From assembly GCF_026651855.1 (NCBI RefSeq), contig NZ_CP093281.1, positions 62,001 to 126,000 on the forward strand: 64,000 bases of DNA, given 5' to 3'. Origin of the DNA: Pseudomonas silvicola (lineage in GTDB: Bacteria > Pseudomonadota > Gammaproteobacteria > Pseudomonadales > Pseudomonadaceae). Below, in pieces: positions 43,482 through 53,856 of this stretch (within the stretch, counting starts at the first letter, position 1; each line of letters opens with the position of its first letter). The notes below the pieces were generated by a model, which saw only the letters and a program-made list of their open reading frames with translations, was not told the DNA's origin and did no database searches. The translations under genes and the position numbers were made by a program.

Positions 43482-44027
43482 ATGAACAATGGAAAGTATG
43501 TATTAGGTATTTCTGGCAGTCTTCGTTCTGCATCGTTGAACACTGTTTTTTTACAGGCCATGTCTCTGCTTAGTCCAGTGGGAGTCACGTTTGAGATATA
43601 TGACTCTCTGGATAAAATCCCTCTTTTTAATGTTGATGATGAAAATACACAGGAATTCAGCAGTTGAGCACTGGAGAGATGCATTATCCAGGGCGGACAT
43701 GGTGTAATTGGTCAGCCCGGAATATGCACACGGTGTCACCGGAGTCATAAAAAACGCCCTTGACTGGATTGTTAGCAGTGGCGAATTTCTTGATAAGCCT
43801 GTCTCAATGCCTAACCTGTCTGTCAGGGCTCATCTGGCATCCACAACTCACAGAGACATTGAAGGTTATGGGCGCGTTACTGCCAAGCATGTTGTTGCCC
43901 GAGGGCAACACTTGAAGCACTTTATGTGTTTTCCGATGCTACCGAGTTTTCATTGATTGAAAATGCTGGAATTTGCTTAAGATTAAATGAGTTATGGGAA
44001 AATATCGAAATGGTAATGGCACAATAA
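43482..44027 (+). CDS. NADPH-dependent FMN reductase family protein
   Basis: Flavodoxin-fold reductase of the SsuE/YieF/chromate-reductase group, about 183 residues. VLGISGSLRSASLNTVFLQA holds the FMN phosphate loop (GSLRxxSxN); SPEYAHGVTGVIKNALDWIV is the second FMN-binding motif with SxEY and LDW. Frame breaks near 43663, 43705, 43832 and 43915; the restored C-terminus includes ENAGICLRLNELWENIEMVM. GGGAG precedes ATG 43482. May reduce quinones or chromate; role unproven. Confidence 0.85.
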
Positions 44028-44079
44028 ATAAAATGACTTAAATCTGCCTTTAACATCCTGTTCTAAGACCATACCATCA

Positions 44080-44947
44080 TCAACCCTCAATATTCCGCCC
44101 TTTCACATAGCGCCAGAAGCGTTCCGCCGTGAGATTTAAGCGTGCACCTGAGCGATAAACATAAGCCGAAATCTTCAGCGAAAGGCTGTGATCCATAATC
44201 GCCAGCCTTCTCTCCTCCAATTCACGCTGAATCGAGTAATCCGGCAACCAGCCAACGGCATCGCCTTTCAGGATCATTCTCTTCAGCAACTCGCTCATCG
44301 ATGAAACGAAGGTCAGAATGAAGGTGGTATTGGGTATGCGATCAATAACCTGATTGACCCTGACGCCCCATATAACTGTCATTGGCATACTTGACCAGCG
44401 GCAGTGTGTCGCCATTGATGGAGAAAATCGGCTTACCGTGCTGGTCACAGGGTGAAACCAGGTGCAGCGCGGAATCGAAAATTTTGTGATTGATAAACGG
44501 ATAATTCATCAGCTCTTCATTATAAAGGACAGGATGAAATCACTTTTCCCCTCTTTCAGGTTAAATACGGCATCGTTGACGTTAATCGATTCAACAAAGA
44601 AAACTTTATCAGGGCTGTCACGGTAATCTGCCAGTATATCGGGCAGCAGCAGGACGGAAAGCGAAGGCGCCGCATCGATACGGATACTTTGCTTTAGCTT
44701 ATCTTCACCCTTAATTCGGCTGATCTGGAAGTCCATATCGTCGAGCATGTTCCTGGCATAGCCGACAAATATCCTGCCCTGCGGCGTCAACTGTGGCGGG
44801 TTCACTTCACGATTAAATACGCTGAAACCCAGGTTCGATTCGAGTGCCTGAATCCTTCTGCTGAACGAGGATTGCGAAATTTTCGCCTCTCTGCCGCAAG
44901 CGTAAACTGCGGCATTCTAATGCAATTACATCATAGAACCACTTCAC
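44080..44947 (-). CDS. LysR-family regulator
   Basis: About 290 residues. Restored N-terminus WFYDVIALEC, then FSQSSFSRRIQALESNLGFS; linker PPQLTPQGRIFVGYARNMLD; effector domain SIRIDAAPSLSVLLLPDILA, FILTFVSSMSELLKRMILKG, GWLPDYSIQRELEERRLAIM. Frame breaks near 44900, 44805, 44515 and 44360. No ATG is found at the right place; GTG 44947 gives MKWFYDVIALE, the usual LysR opening. Similar to YdcI/HypT-like regulators. It is divergent from pckA across 164 bp, but a link is unproven. Confidence 0.75.
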
Positions 44948-45111
44948 TTCGAGTTACTTAGCGTCTTTGCTCCAATTGCAGCCCCCAATTCTATGCATTT
45001 TACATGACAAATGATTTATATGCAATTTCTGCATCAAAAAGCCAGTGCTACTATCCATCCCTTATTCAGATTATTCTTCCACCTCATATCCATCAGCCGA
45101 ATCAGGTATTT

Positions 45112-46740
45112 ATGAGCGCAACTAAATCTATCATGCAACATCTCAAGCCTTGGCATCAAGCGATGTCAGCGAGATCATCTACAACCCGAATTACGAATTG
45201 CTATTCGAGGCATGAAACGTCAGCCGAGCTTAAAGGCCCGGCGCGCGGAATTGTGACGACGTCTGGTGCGGTGACGGTTGATACCGGCGAGTTCACGGGC
45301 CGCTCTCCACGCGATAAGTACATCGTTCGCGACGATGTGACGCGAGATACCCTTTGGTGGTCGGATGCTGGCCTGGGGCGCAACGATAACAAACGATGTC
45401 GACGACTGACGTGTGGGCGCATCTGAAAACGCTGGTCGCCGATCACCTGTCTGCCAAAGCGCTGTATATCGTGGATGCCTGGTGTGGCGCGAGTGCCGAT
45501 ACCCGTCTGGCCGTGCGTTTTGTCACCTGAGGTGGCACAGCAGGCGCACTGTCAAAAATATGTTTATCGCCCCGACCGACGAAGAGCTGGCAAGCTTTAA
45601 CCCGGACTTCACGGTGATTAATGGCGCCGGTTGCGTCAATCCCCGCAGTGGCAGGAGCAAGAGGTTAAACTCGGAGAACTTTGTTGCCTTCAACCTGACA
45701 GAGAATATCCAGCTGATTGGCGGGACCTGGTACGGCGGCGAAATGAAAAAAAGGAATGTTCTCAGTGATGAACTACCTGCTGCCGCTGAAGAGGTATCGC
45801 GTCCATGCACTGCTCAGCAAACCGGGGTGAAAAAGACGATGTGGCGCTGTTCTTTGGCCTCTCCGGTACCGGAAAAACCACACTGTCGACCGATCCGCGT
45901 CGACAGCTCATTGGTGATGATGAGCACGGCTGGGATGCTGACGGCGTATTCAATTTTGAAGGCGGCTGCTATGCCAAGACCATCAATCTGAAAGCGGAAT
46001 CTGAACCGGAAATTTATGGTGCTATCCGCCGTAACGCGCTGCTGGAAAACGTGGTCGTTCGTGAAGATGGCAGCGTGGATTATGCCGATGGTAGCAAAAC
46101 CGAGAACACACGCGCCTCTTATCCACTGTCGCACATCGAGAATATCGTGCAGCCGGTGTCTCGCGCGGGTCACCCTTCACGCATTATCTTCCTTGCTGCG
46201 GACGGATTCGGCGTGCTCCCGCCCGTTCCCGTCTGACCCCAGAGCAGATGCGAGTATCACTTCTTGTCTGGCTTCCTTCCATAAACTCGCGGGCACCGGA
46301 AGCGCGGGATTACTGCTCCAACGCCGACATTTTCTGCCTGCTATGGTGCGGCTTTCCTGATGCTGCATCCAACACAGTATGCTGATGTGCTGCAGGAGAA
46401 AGTTGCGCAGAGCGGTGCTGAAGTGTGGCTGGTGAATACCGGTTGGAACGGTGCGGGTGAGCGTTTGTCGCTGAAAGATACGCGCCAGATCGTCAACGCC
46501 ATCCTCGAAGGGGAAACTGGCGCAATGCGTGAAGAAACACTTCCGATCTTTGGTCTCGCCATTCCGCAGGAGATTGCTGGTGTCGATGTAAACACTCTCG
46601 ATCCGCGCAACGGCTGGGCATCACCGGCAGAATGGCAGGAAGCGGCCGAGAAACTGGCACAGCTGTTTATCAATAACTTCAAACAGTACAGCAACAACGA
46701 GGCCGGTGCGCGTATTGCGCAGGCAGGTCCGCAGTTGTAA
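45112..46740 (+). CDS. pckA: Phosphoenolpyruvate carboxykinase (ATP)
   Basis: Converts oxaloacetate and ATP to PEP and CO2, first step of gluconeogenesis. About 540 residues when joined. Visible: [40 protein letters not shown], the kinase P-loop [20 protein letters not shown] followed by GDDEHGW (metal-binding Asp), [14 protein letters not shown], and C-terminal [20 protein letters not shown]. Frame breaks near 45150, 45215, 45393, 45530, 45645, 45755 and 46225-46330. AGGT lies 5 nt before ATG 45112. Its neighbours are not the envZ/ompR genes that flank pckA in E. coli. Confidence 0.92.
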
Positions 46741-46813
46741 TTTCGCTGACGTTTAGCAGAGTGCCATTCCGTGGCACTCCTTCGCCGCTAATGAAGTGCT
46801 GATATCTGACTGA

Positions 46814-46853
46814 AATAACGCTGCCCCGCGTAAAATCGCCGGGCAGCGTTATT
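46814..46853. terminator. Bidirectional terminator between pckA and amidotransferase gene
   Basis: AATAACGCTGCCC, 14-nt loop, GGGCAGCGTTATT: a perfect 13-bp stem followed by TTATTAATTAAT-like sequence, between convergent genes. A smaller stem (46759-46779) precedes it. Confidence 0.75.
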
Positions 46854-46906
46854 AATTAATAGAGCAGAAAGAATGCCAGGCACAATTAGCCTGACGTACT
46901 CAGTGC

Positions 46907-47610
46907 TTATGCTGCGTTATAGCGAGTTTCCAACATCTAAAACCAAATAGCACCTGATTCATCTCGCTGTAATCGTGTGCACGCAGTTCTTCTGGCGTAT
47001 TAACGAAGCGGTATTCTGCGGCGCGACTCAGATCTTTCTCTGAATGCGCGATCAGCATTTCCACAACCTCCAGCGTTAGTTCCATATGGCACTGGAAACC
47101 ATATACGCGGTCTGAATACGCCACGATCTGGCGCGGGCAACCTTCGCTGTAAGCGATGATTTTTGCATCTGCCGTCAGACCCGGCATGTCGTTATGCAGT
47201 GCCCCACTTCAGCGTGCTGGCAAAGTGAGAGAACAGTTCGTCCTTACCCTCTTCTGTCCAGCGTGATCGGGAATTTACCAATCTCTTTTCAGGGCTGTGG
47301 GCGAAAGATGCGCCTAGCGCTTCACCAATCAGTTGTGAACCGAGACAGATACCGATAACGGCTTTACCGGTTTGAACCGCCGAAGCAATCAGCGCTGTTC
47401 ACCTTTCGCATCAAAGTGCGGGCATTCTTCTAGTGTGGTGGACGGATCCTGAGGCCCTCCCATCACAATAAGAAAATCAATGCCTTCCGCGTTTGCTGGC
47501 AGCCTGTGCGCCAAACCCGCGAAGTAAGTCACATCATGACCGTGATTGTTGGCCCATGTTTCGGCGCCGGGTGCTTCAAAATCTTCATGTACGATGAAAT
47601 GTACGCGCAT
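46907..47610 (-). CDS. Class I glutamine amidotransferase-like protein
   Basis: About 237 residues. N-terminal VHFIVHEDFEAPGAETWANN; LIVMGGPQDP; after a frame break near 47395 the nucleophile elbow GICLGSQLIGEALG; later RVYGFQCHMELT with the catalytic His; Glu follows. Also broken near 47275, 47205 and 46945; the likely end is ETRYNAA at 46907. Start at 47610 is preferred to an ATG 15 nt upstream because GGAG lies 9 nt before it. Resembles the YfeJ-type protein found next to ptsJ in Salmonella; lies 34 bp after the PtsJ-like gene, probably in one operon. Confidence 0.8.
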
Positions 47611-47644
47611 TGCAGAGAACTCCATGAGTAATGTACTGGCCTGT

Positions 47645-48952
47645 TCAGCCCTTATTGGTAGCCTGAATCTGACGCTGCTGTGACAGAATCCCGGCCAGGG
47701 ATTTAGCGATTAACTCTGTTTCCGGTGCATCAATCTCAGAGACGGTGATCCGCAGCCCTGAACTCGTGCTGTCCAGCATGAACCCTTCTCCGCCGCGAAC
47801 CAGCCAGCCGCGTTGTGCCATTTGCATCACCGTTGCCGCACTGTTGTGCGCTAAAGCCAAACGTTCAGAAGCCATCGTGATGTTTTGAAACCGTGACGCC
47901 GTGTTTTTAACGCGCTAACCAGCAATTCTCTTTGGGCTGAATAGCGCCTGCGTTAGCGGCCAAAATGGCTGGGCTGAAGCCTGGTGAACGCAGATAACCT
48001 GCAGCCATATCTTGCAGTATATGGCTGACTAGTCAATCCGGCATTCAGGCGCTGACGCAGACGCTGTGAGGTTTCTTCATCACTTGCAACAACAGCCATC
48101 CGTAAGTCGGGCCCAAGAAACTTGGACATCGAGCGAATCAGCACCCAGTTACGGGCATTTGCCGGAACAATGTGGTGATAATCCTGTGTTGAGAGTAGGG
48201 AGAAGTGATCATCCACAATCACCAGAACCTGCGGGTAGCTCGCCAGTAGAGTGCGTATGCCTTCGGCGCGTCCCGCACTGAGTCCAAAGCCGGTTGATTG
48301 TGCGCGGAGTGATGATCACCGCCTGCACGCCAGTAAGCTGATGTGACAGCGCCTCCAATCTGCATGCCTTCCGTATCGATTGCTACAGGCGCAGCCTACC
48401 TGGTGGATTGTGCCGCAAGGTGCTGATGCTACTCAGGAAGCAGGGGTCTTCAACCGCCACGCGATCGCCTGCAATCAGGTAACTGGCAAGCACCCTCTCA
48501 ACCGCATCAACCGCACCGTTGGTAAATTTAATTCAAAGGGAACATCGATATCGGGTTGTAGCCATTCGAGACCCGCCGCCTCAAGTTCAGGCCGTATTTC
48601 CGGTTCGCCATACAAAGCTGTGTACTTTGGATATGCGCAGACAAGCTGATTAACCGAGGAAGAGCCGAAGCGCAGGGTTGCCGCTGGCAAGATCGCGTAT
48701 CGCCAGGCGGGGCGCTACCTTCAATATCAATCTCAGCAATGGGCTCACGCACCACGGTGCCGTTTCTTCCTCTAGAGAGGACAAAACCTGCATCTGTCAG
48801 CCGCTTATAAGCCAGTGCAACCGTATTGCGATTAATGCCCAACTCACCCGCTAAATCACGTAGTGTAGGAAGAGCATCGTGCCGGGCGCGAGTTCACCCG
48901 CCTGAATCATTGCGCGGAGTTTGGTCGAAAATATCACCCGCTGTTTTGCCAT
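47645..48952 (-). CDS. ptsJ: MocR-type GntR/aminotransferase regulator (PtsJ-like)
   Basis: Winged HTH fused to a PLP-dependent aminotransferase-like domain, about 435 residues. HTH: TLRDLAGELGINRNTVALAY, KRLTDAGFVLSRGRNGT. Aminotransferase part: LVCAYPKYTALYGEPEIRPE, VDAVERVLASYLIAGDRVAV, then VDDHFSLLSTQDYHHIVPAN and the PLP-lysine region SMSKFLGPDLRMAVVA, which matches PtsJ; C-terminus ASERLALAHNSAATVMQMAQ. Frame breaks near 48875, 48690, 48525, 48420, 48300, 48060, 48000 and 47880. Such proteins sense pyridoxal phosphate and control vitamin B6 genes; that role is inferred here. Confidence 0.75.
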
Positions 48953-49132
48953 TTATCTTCATTGATCTGGTACAAACAATATTTTAGCAGGTCAATATTA
49001 ATTGACTGCTGAGGCGCCTGTATATACGCGATGAAAACATCGGTACAACACGCTGAAAATTGAGGGATTACAACGGAATCGCGATACCACAGACAATATC
49101 TTCTAAGAGTTAACGTTACGAGAAGAGCAAAA

Positions 49133-49590
49133 ATGAATACCCGGCCTTCAGCACGATTACTCATCATTGACCACAGCAGCGTGTTCTGTTGTTTTGTTTC
49201 ACACATAAAGCCGATGCTCTGGATGGACAACGTTATTGGGCCACACCCGGCGGTGCATTGGAAAATCACGAAAGCTGGAAACAGGCAGCGATTCGCGAAC
49301 TCTTTGAAGAGACAGGCATTATACGTACTCAGCTGGATGATGCCATCGGCTACCGAGCGTTTGAAATGCAACTACCCAGCGGCGAGGTAGTGTTAGCACA
49401 AGAGCACTATTATACGGTGCATGTTGTTCAACAGGAGATTTCAACAGCGGGATGGAGTAAGCACGAGCGCGAAGTGATGTCAGACTATCACTGGTGGGAA
49501 CTGAAAGAACTGATATGCAGTGGGGAACGCTATTATCCGGAAAATTTAACGGCTTTGCTGGAAATCGCCCATCAGTCTGCTGCACGCTGA
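49133..49590 (+). CDS. Nudix hydrolase
   Basis: About 153 residues. The Nudix box is clear: GGALENHESWKQAAIRELFE followed by ETGI, satisfying G-x5-E-x7-R-E-x-x-E-E-x-G. N-terminal RLLIIDHSSRVLLFCFTHK requires one frame change near 49185. C-terminal HYYTVHVVQQEISTAG and YHWWELKELI resemble the MutT-like YfcD/ADP-sugar group. Hydrolyses a nucleoside diphosphate linked to another group; exact substrate not visible. Divergent from the PtsJ-like gene. Confidence 0.85.
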
Positions 49591-49658
49591 CGGTTACAGG
49601 CGGCAATCAAAACCGCCTTCGATAAGCCCTCTCGGCGCATCAATTCTCGTCGTTATCG

Positions 49659-50113
49659 CTAAGGTAAGTAAATTTCTGGGCGCGTGATCGTCCACGCATA
49701 ATCCAGGACGATTGACCGGCTCGTAGCCAAATTTCTCATAGAGCTTCATGACGCTGTAGTGGTGAACAACATGATTCTGCGCAGCTTGTTAAAGAGAGGA
49801 TGATCATGGATGCATGTCATTAGCCACCTTCCCAGGCCCTCTCCTGATGTTCTTCCAGTACATATACATCACACAGATAGGCGAAGGTCGCATGATCTGT
49901 TATGAGCCGGGCAAATCCAACCTGAGATTGATGATGATAAATGCCAAAGTTCAGGCTGTTTTGAACTGAAGCGGTGACGGTTTCCACGTCTATGCCTTTC
50001 GCCCATGTTGAGCGCGTCAGATACTGGTGTATCGCCTCCACATCCAACTTTGCGCTGTCTGTACTAATGAGATAATCATTTTGATGCCATTCATGGATTG
50101 ATGGAAGCGTCAC
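49659..50113 (-). CDS. GNAT-family N-acetyltransferase
   Basis: About 146 residues. HEWHQNDYLISTDSAKLDVE, TWAKGIDV, VGFARLITDHATFAYLCDVY and then the acetyl-CoA loop (EEHQERGLGRWLMTCIHDHP after frame correction near 49835), RRIMLFTTTA and final TRPEIYLP. Frame breaks also near 49770 and 49730. Start is GTG 50113: GGAG lies 7 nt upstream and no ATG is suitable. The pattern matches the small YjgM/ElaA-like GNATs that act on small amines; substrate unknown. Confidence 0.8.
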
Positions 50114-50321
50114 TCTTCACTCCAAATAACTTTTTCAGTGGTGCTGGAATCCTATCATAGCGGAATGACCATGGGTTCTGATGTATATTGCTTTGCAAGA
50201 TCCGATGTTATTGATATCGATCGTGTGAATTAACAGAGCGTTGGTTTTCGCTGCGCTGTAATTAATCTGGGTATAAAAAAAATCCTGCAGAATTAAACGG
50301 GTGTTCTTTGAGGACTTAGAC

Positions 50322-50802
50322 ATGACCCCCTTTCATCAACTTACCGCCACCAGCCTGAGCGGCCAACTTATCTCAATGGCGGATTACGCTGGCAAACTGT
50401 TTGGTGGTGCCACCGCCAGCCATTGCGGCTTCACGCCACAGTACGCAGGCCTTGAAGCGCTTTATAAGAAGTATGCCGCCCAGGGGCTGATGGTGCTGGG
50501 GTTCCCCTGCAATCAGTTCGGTAAGCAGGAGCCCGGTGATGCCGACGCGATCTCGCAAACCTGCCACATTAACTACGGTGTAAGCTTCCCGATGTTCGGA
50601 GAAGGTGGAGGTCAACGGAGAGGCTACGCATCCGGTGTTTAGTTATCTGAAAAACGAATTACCCGGTGTGCTGGGCGGTAGGATCAAGTGGAACTTCACT
50701 AAATTCCTCATCGGACGCGACGGCAAACCCATTAAGCGGTTTGCACCCTTTACTACGCCAGAGAAAATGGAATCTGCGATTATAGCTGCACTTAGAATCT
50801 AA
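50322..50802 (+). CDS. Glutathione peroxidase family protein
   Basis: Thiol peroxidase reducing hydroperoxides, about 160 residues and cytoplasmic. Catalytic Cys in [10 protein letters not shown], Gln/Trp region [20 protein letters not shown] and [20 protein letters not shown]. Near 50397-50410 the reading [10 protein letters not shown] should be LVLVVNTASHC; bases are missing in two places so that the frame returns. Another break near 50602 ([13 protein letters not shown]). GAGGA lies 7 nt before ATG 50322. Probably uses thioredoxin or glutathione as donor. Confidence 0.9.
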
Positions 50803-50950
50803 TTATTCCTGAGCGTCATTCGCGCTGAAAGCGTTTAATCTAAAAAATATTTCCTTACTTCTTTCAGCGCGGACAATTCCAGTGTTGCTGCCGGTGAGTC
50901 AGATTTTGTCGTTTGACGCACGGCTATAAATCACTTTAACATCCACAGTA

Positions 50951-50966
50951 CTGTATAAAAAAACAG
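50951..50966 (+). promoter_or_regulatory. LexA (SOS) box upstream of qnr gene
   Basis: CTGTATAAAAAAACAG fits the CTG-N10-CAG consensus and, as recalled, is the same as the LexA site of qnrB genes. It ends 10 bp before the qnr start codon, so bound LexA would block transcription. Confidence 0.85.
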
Positions 50967-50976
50967 GCTCAGCATC

Positions 50977-51620
50977 ATGACCCTAACTTTAGTTGGCGAG
51001 AAAATTGGCAAGAATCGGTTTACCGGTGAGAAAATTGAAAACAGTACCTTCTTGAACTGTGACTTTTCTGCTTGTGACCTTAGTGGTACTGAGTTTACTG
51101 GTTGCACTTTTTACGATCGTGAAAACCAGAAAGGATGTAATTTCAGCCGCGCCACGCTGAAAGATGCCATCTTTAATAGTTGCGATCTTTCCATGGCGGA
51201 CTTTAGAAACGTTAGTGCGCTGGGTATTGAGATTCGTAGCTGTATGGCACAAGGTGCCGATTTCGCGGTGCCAGTTTCATGAACATGATTACAACCCGTT
51301 ACCTGGTTCTGCAGTGCTACATCACCAAAACAAACCTCAGCTACGCCAATTTATCCAAGGTGGTATTAGAGAAGTGCGAGCTATGGGATAACTGCTGGAT
51401 TGGCACTCATATTCTGGGCGCAACATTCAGTGGATCAGACCTCTCAGGCGGTGAGTTTTCTTCATTTGACTGGCCTTCTGCCAATTTCACTTATTGCGAT
51501 CTGACTAACTCGGAGCTAGGTGAAATAGATGTGCGCGAAGTGGATTTGCAGGGCGTGAAGCTGGACAACTATCAAGCCTCATTAATATTGCAGCATCTTG
51601 GTATCTCGGTTGTTAATTAA
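50977..51620 (+). CDS. qnr: QnrB-like pentapeptide-repeat protein
   Basis: Quinolone-resistance family protein that binds DNA gyrase and shields it from quinolones. From TLTLVGEKIGKNRFTGEKIE through CDLSMADFRNVSALGIEIRS to GATFSGSDLSGGEFSSFDWP and LQGVKLDNYQASLILQHLGI it follows QnrB closely. Pentapeptide (A/C/S)(D/N)(L/F)xx coils run along the whole chain. Length with the one missing base restored (near 51273, giving ADFRGASFMNM) is 214 residues, as QnrB. At 51300-51320 an extra T and a missing base replace TRTWFCSAY by TRYLVLQCY, a local double error. The LexA box upstream shows SOS control. Outside the Citrobacter group a resident qnrB-like gene is unusual. Confidence 0.9.
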
Positions 51621-52079
51621 TAAGCTGCATGTTAACCCTCATTCAAATTTATCCGCAGTGCTTGAGTGAATGAATACGGACTGCCAGTAAACAACATATT
51701 ATGGCAATACCGCTAGTCAACAGCACAAGGTCGATTATCTGGCATGGTCGACCAAATAGTGTTTAGCCCATCGTGTTGCCTCACTCCTGCCACGGAATGA
51801 AGGCGTAGTGACGATGCCAATGAGCCTGTGGAGCTTAACAAGCATCCCAGTGAGTCCGTATTGACCACTGAGGAACGCCGGTCTAACGTCTCAAATCTTC
51901 GCGAAAACTCCCAAACGCCCAGCCTAAAAACACCGCTAAATCGGGGTTTCTCCCGGCAATTGTAAATTTATGTCTATGCTGTATCAGCATCATCAGCTTT
52001 GCTGGGTTCACTATGACGTTTTACTGTTTGTTTATAACTAGATATCAATCAAAAATAATTGATTTTTAAGGGAATGGTA
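51621..52079. other. Intergenic region between qnr and proP
   Basis: 459 bp without a supported gene in any frame, and no tRNA fold or IS end recognised. The last about 60 bp are AT-rich and should carry the proP promoter and ribosome site. Confidence 0.55.
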
Positions 52080-53585
52080 ATGCTTAGTTTAAGACGTAAA
52101 AAGGTTAAACCGATGCGGTTGAAGGACGTGACAATCATTGATGATGCTCGTCTCAAGAAGGCGATTACCGCCGCCGCTCTGGGTAATGCCATGGGTGGTT
52201 CGATTTTGGGGTATACGGCTATGTCGCAGCCGTTTTAGGCAAAGTTTTTTTCCCGGGTGCCTCGCCTGGCATTCAGATCATCGCCGCTTTGGGCACATTC
52301 TCGGTTCCGTTCATCATTCGTCCGCTAGGGGGAATGTTCTTTGGTGTATTGGGTGTGATAAATACGGCCGTCAGAAGATTCTCGCCATCACCATCATATT
52401 GATGACCTTCCAGCACCTTCAGTATCGGACTTATTCCTTCTATTACACCATCGGCTTCTGGGCACCGGTCTTGCTGCTGATTGCAAAAATGGTTCAGGGA
52501 TTCTCGGTGGGAGGAATATACCGGCGCTTCCATCTTTGTTGCGGAGTATCACCCGACCGTAAACGTGGTTTTTTAGGCAGCTGGCTTGATTTCGGTTCGC
52601 TGGTTGGCTTCGTCTGTGGCGCCGGTGTGGTTGTGCTGCTCACTACGATCCTGGGCCAGGAAACCTTCAATGACTGGGGCTGGCGCATTCCCTTCTTTAT
52701 GGCGTTGCCATTAGGTTTAGTCGGCCTTTACCTGCGTCATGCGCTCGAAGAGACCCCGACATTCCAGAAACATGTAGATTCACTAGAAGAAGGTTCGAAA
52801 CAAGGTTTAAGTGAAGGCCCTTCCAGTTTCCTTTTAAAGAGATTGCACGCAAGCACTGGCGGAATCTGATCTCCTGCATCGGCATCGTTATCACCCACCA
52901 ACGTGGCTTACTACATGTTGCTGACTTATGTGCCGAGTTACCTGACTACAATCTGCACTATTCAGAAGACCGTGGCGTTTTAATATTGTCGTTATCATGC
53001 TGGCGATGCTGTTTGTGCAACCAGATGGGATTACTCAGTGATAAATTTGGACGTCGTCCGTTTATCATTATTGGTAGCGTAGCAATGGTGCTGTTATCAT
53101 TCCCTCTTCATGCTGATTACCCATCACAGCCTGGTCGCACTCTTTTTGGATTGTTGATTCAGGCGGTCATACTCAACTGTCTGATTGGCGTGATGGCCTC
53201 GACCCTGCCGCGTTATTCCCGACTGAAGTGCGATACAGCGCGTTGGCCAGCACACCTATAACATCTCCATTTTGGTTGCGGGTATTACCCCTACCCTTAC
53301 CGCCTGGTTAGTGGAAGTGACAGGCAACCTTTATAATGCCGGCATGGTATCTGATGGTGAGTGGGTGCGATCGGTGTGGTGACCGGTTTTACCGTGAGGG
53401 AAACCGCTAACAAACCGCTCTATGGTGACACCCCAGCTGCCTCCTCTCACTTGAAGAAGCCAAAGAGTTGCTGCAGGAGCATCATGATGGCATTGGCGCG
53501 CATCGAGGATATTGATGAACAAATTGAGGCGTTGAAGAATAAGCGCCGCAATTTAGTTGCTCAGCATCCTGAAATAACGCAATAA
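52080..53585 (+). CDS. proP: Osmoprotectant/proton symporter ProP
   Basis: Twelve-helix MFS symporter for proline and glycine betaine, active under hyperosmotic stress, about 505 residues. N-terminal MRLKDVTIIDDARLKKAITA; AALGTFSVPFIIRPLGGMFF and DKYGRQKILAITIILMTF (MFS loop 2-3 motif); WGWRIPFFMALPLGLVGLYL; C-terminal coiled coil ARIEDIDEQIEALKNKRRNL, the osmosensing tail of E. coli ProP. Frame breaks near 52195, 52220, 52360, 52425, 52515, 52835, 52900, 52950, 53015, 53100-53260, 53345 and 53440. AGGG lies 8 nt before ATG 52080. Confidence 0.9.
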
Positions 53586-53590
53586 ATAAT

Positions 53591-53614
53591 AACCGCTGCT
53601 TTAGGGCAGCGGTT
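53591..53614 (+). terminator. Rho-independent terminator of proP
   Basis: AACCGCTGC, 6-nt loop, GCAGCGGTT running into TTTT, directly after the proP stop. Confidence 0.8.
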
Positions 53615-53856
53615 TTCCCCTCAAACACTCTGCCTGACACAGAACACTCATTATCGTCTATACTTTCAGTGAGTTGGTTTATTACTTTAAATTAAACTTC
53701 GCTAATGAAGATGAAGTTGTTTTATCAGAATCAATGAGCTGTATTAAGTCAATTCATTATTAGCGATTAGATAATTAGCAGAGAACCGGACAGACAACGG
53801 TTACTGAATATTTAATTTATCTGAGCAACGTCAATTGTCAGCTGGTGAGGAAAATA

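Noticed and set aside
51621-52079. Gap after qnr checked for insertion-sequence ends or integron attachment sites
   Set aside because: No terminal inverted repeats, transposase fragment or attC-like fold was found by eye.
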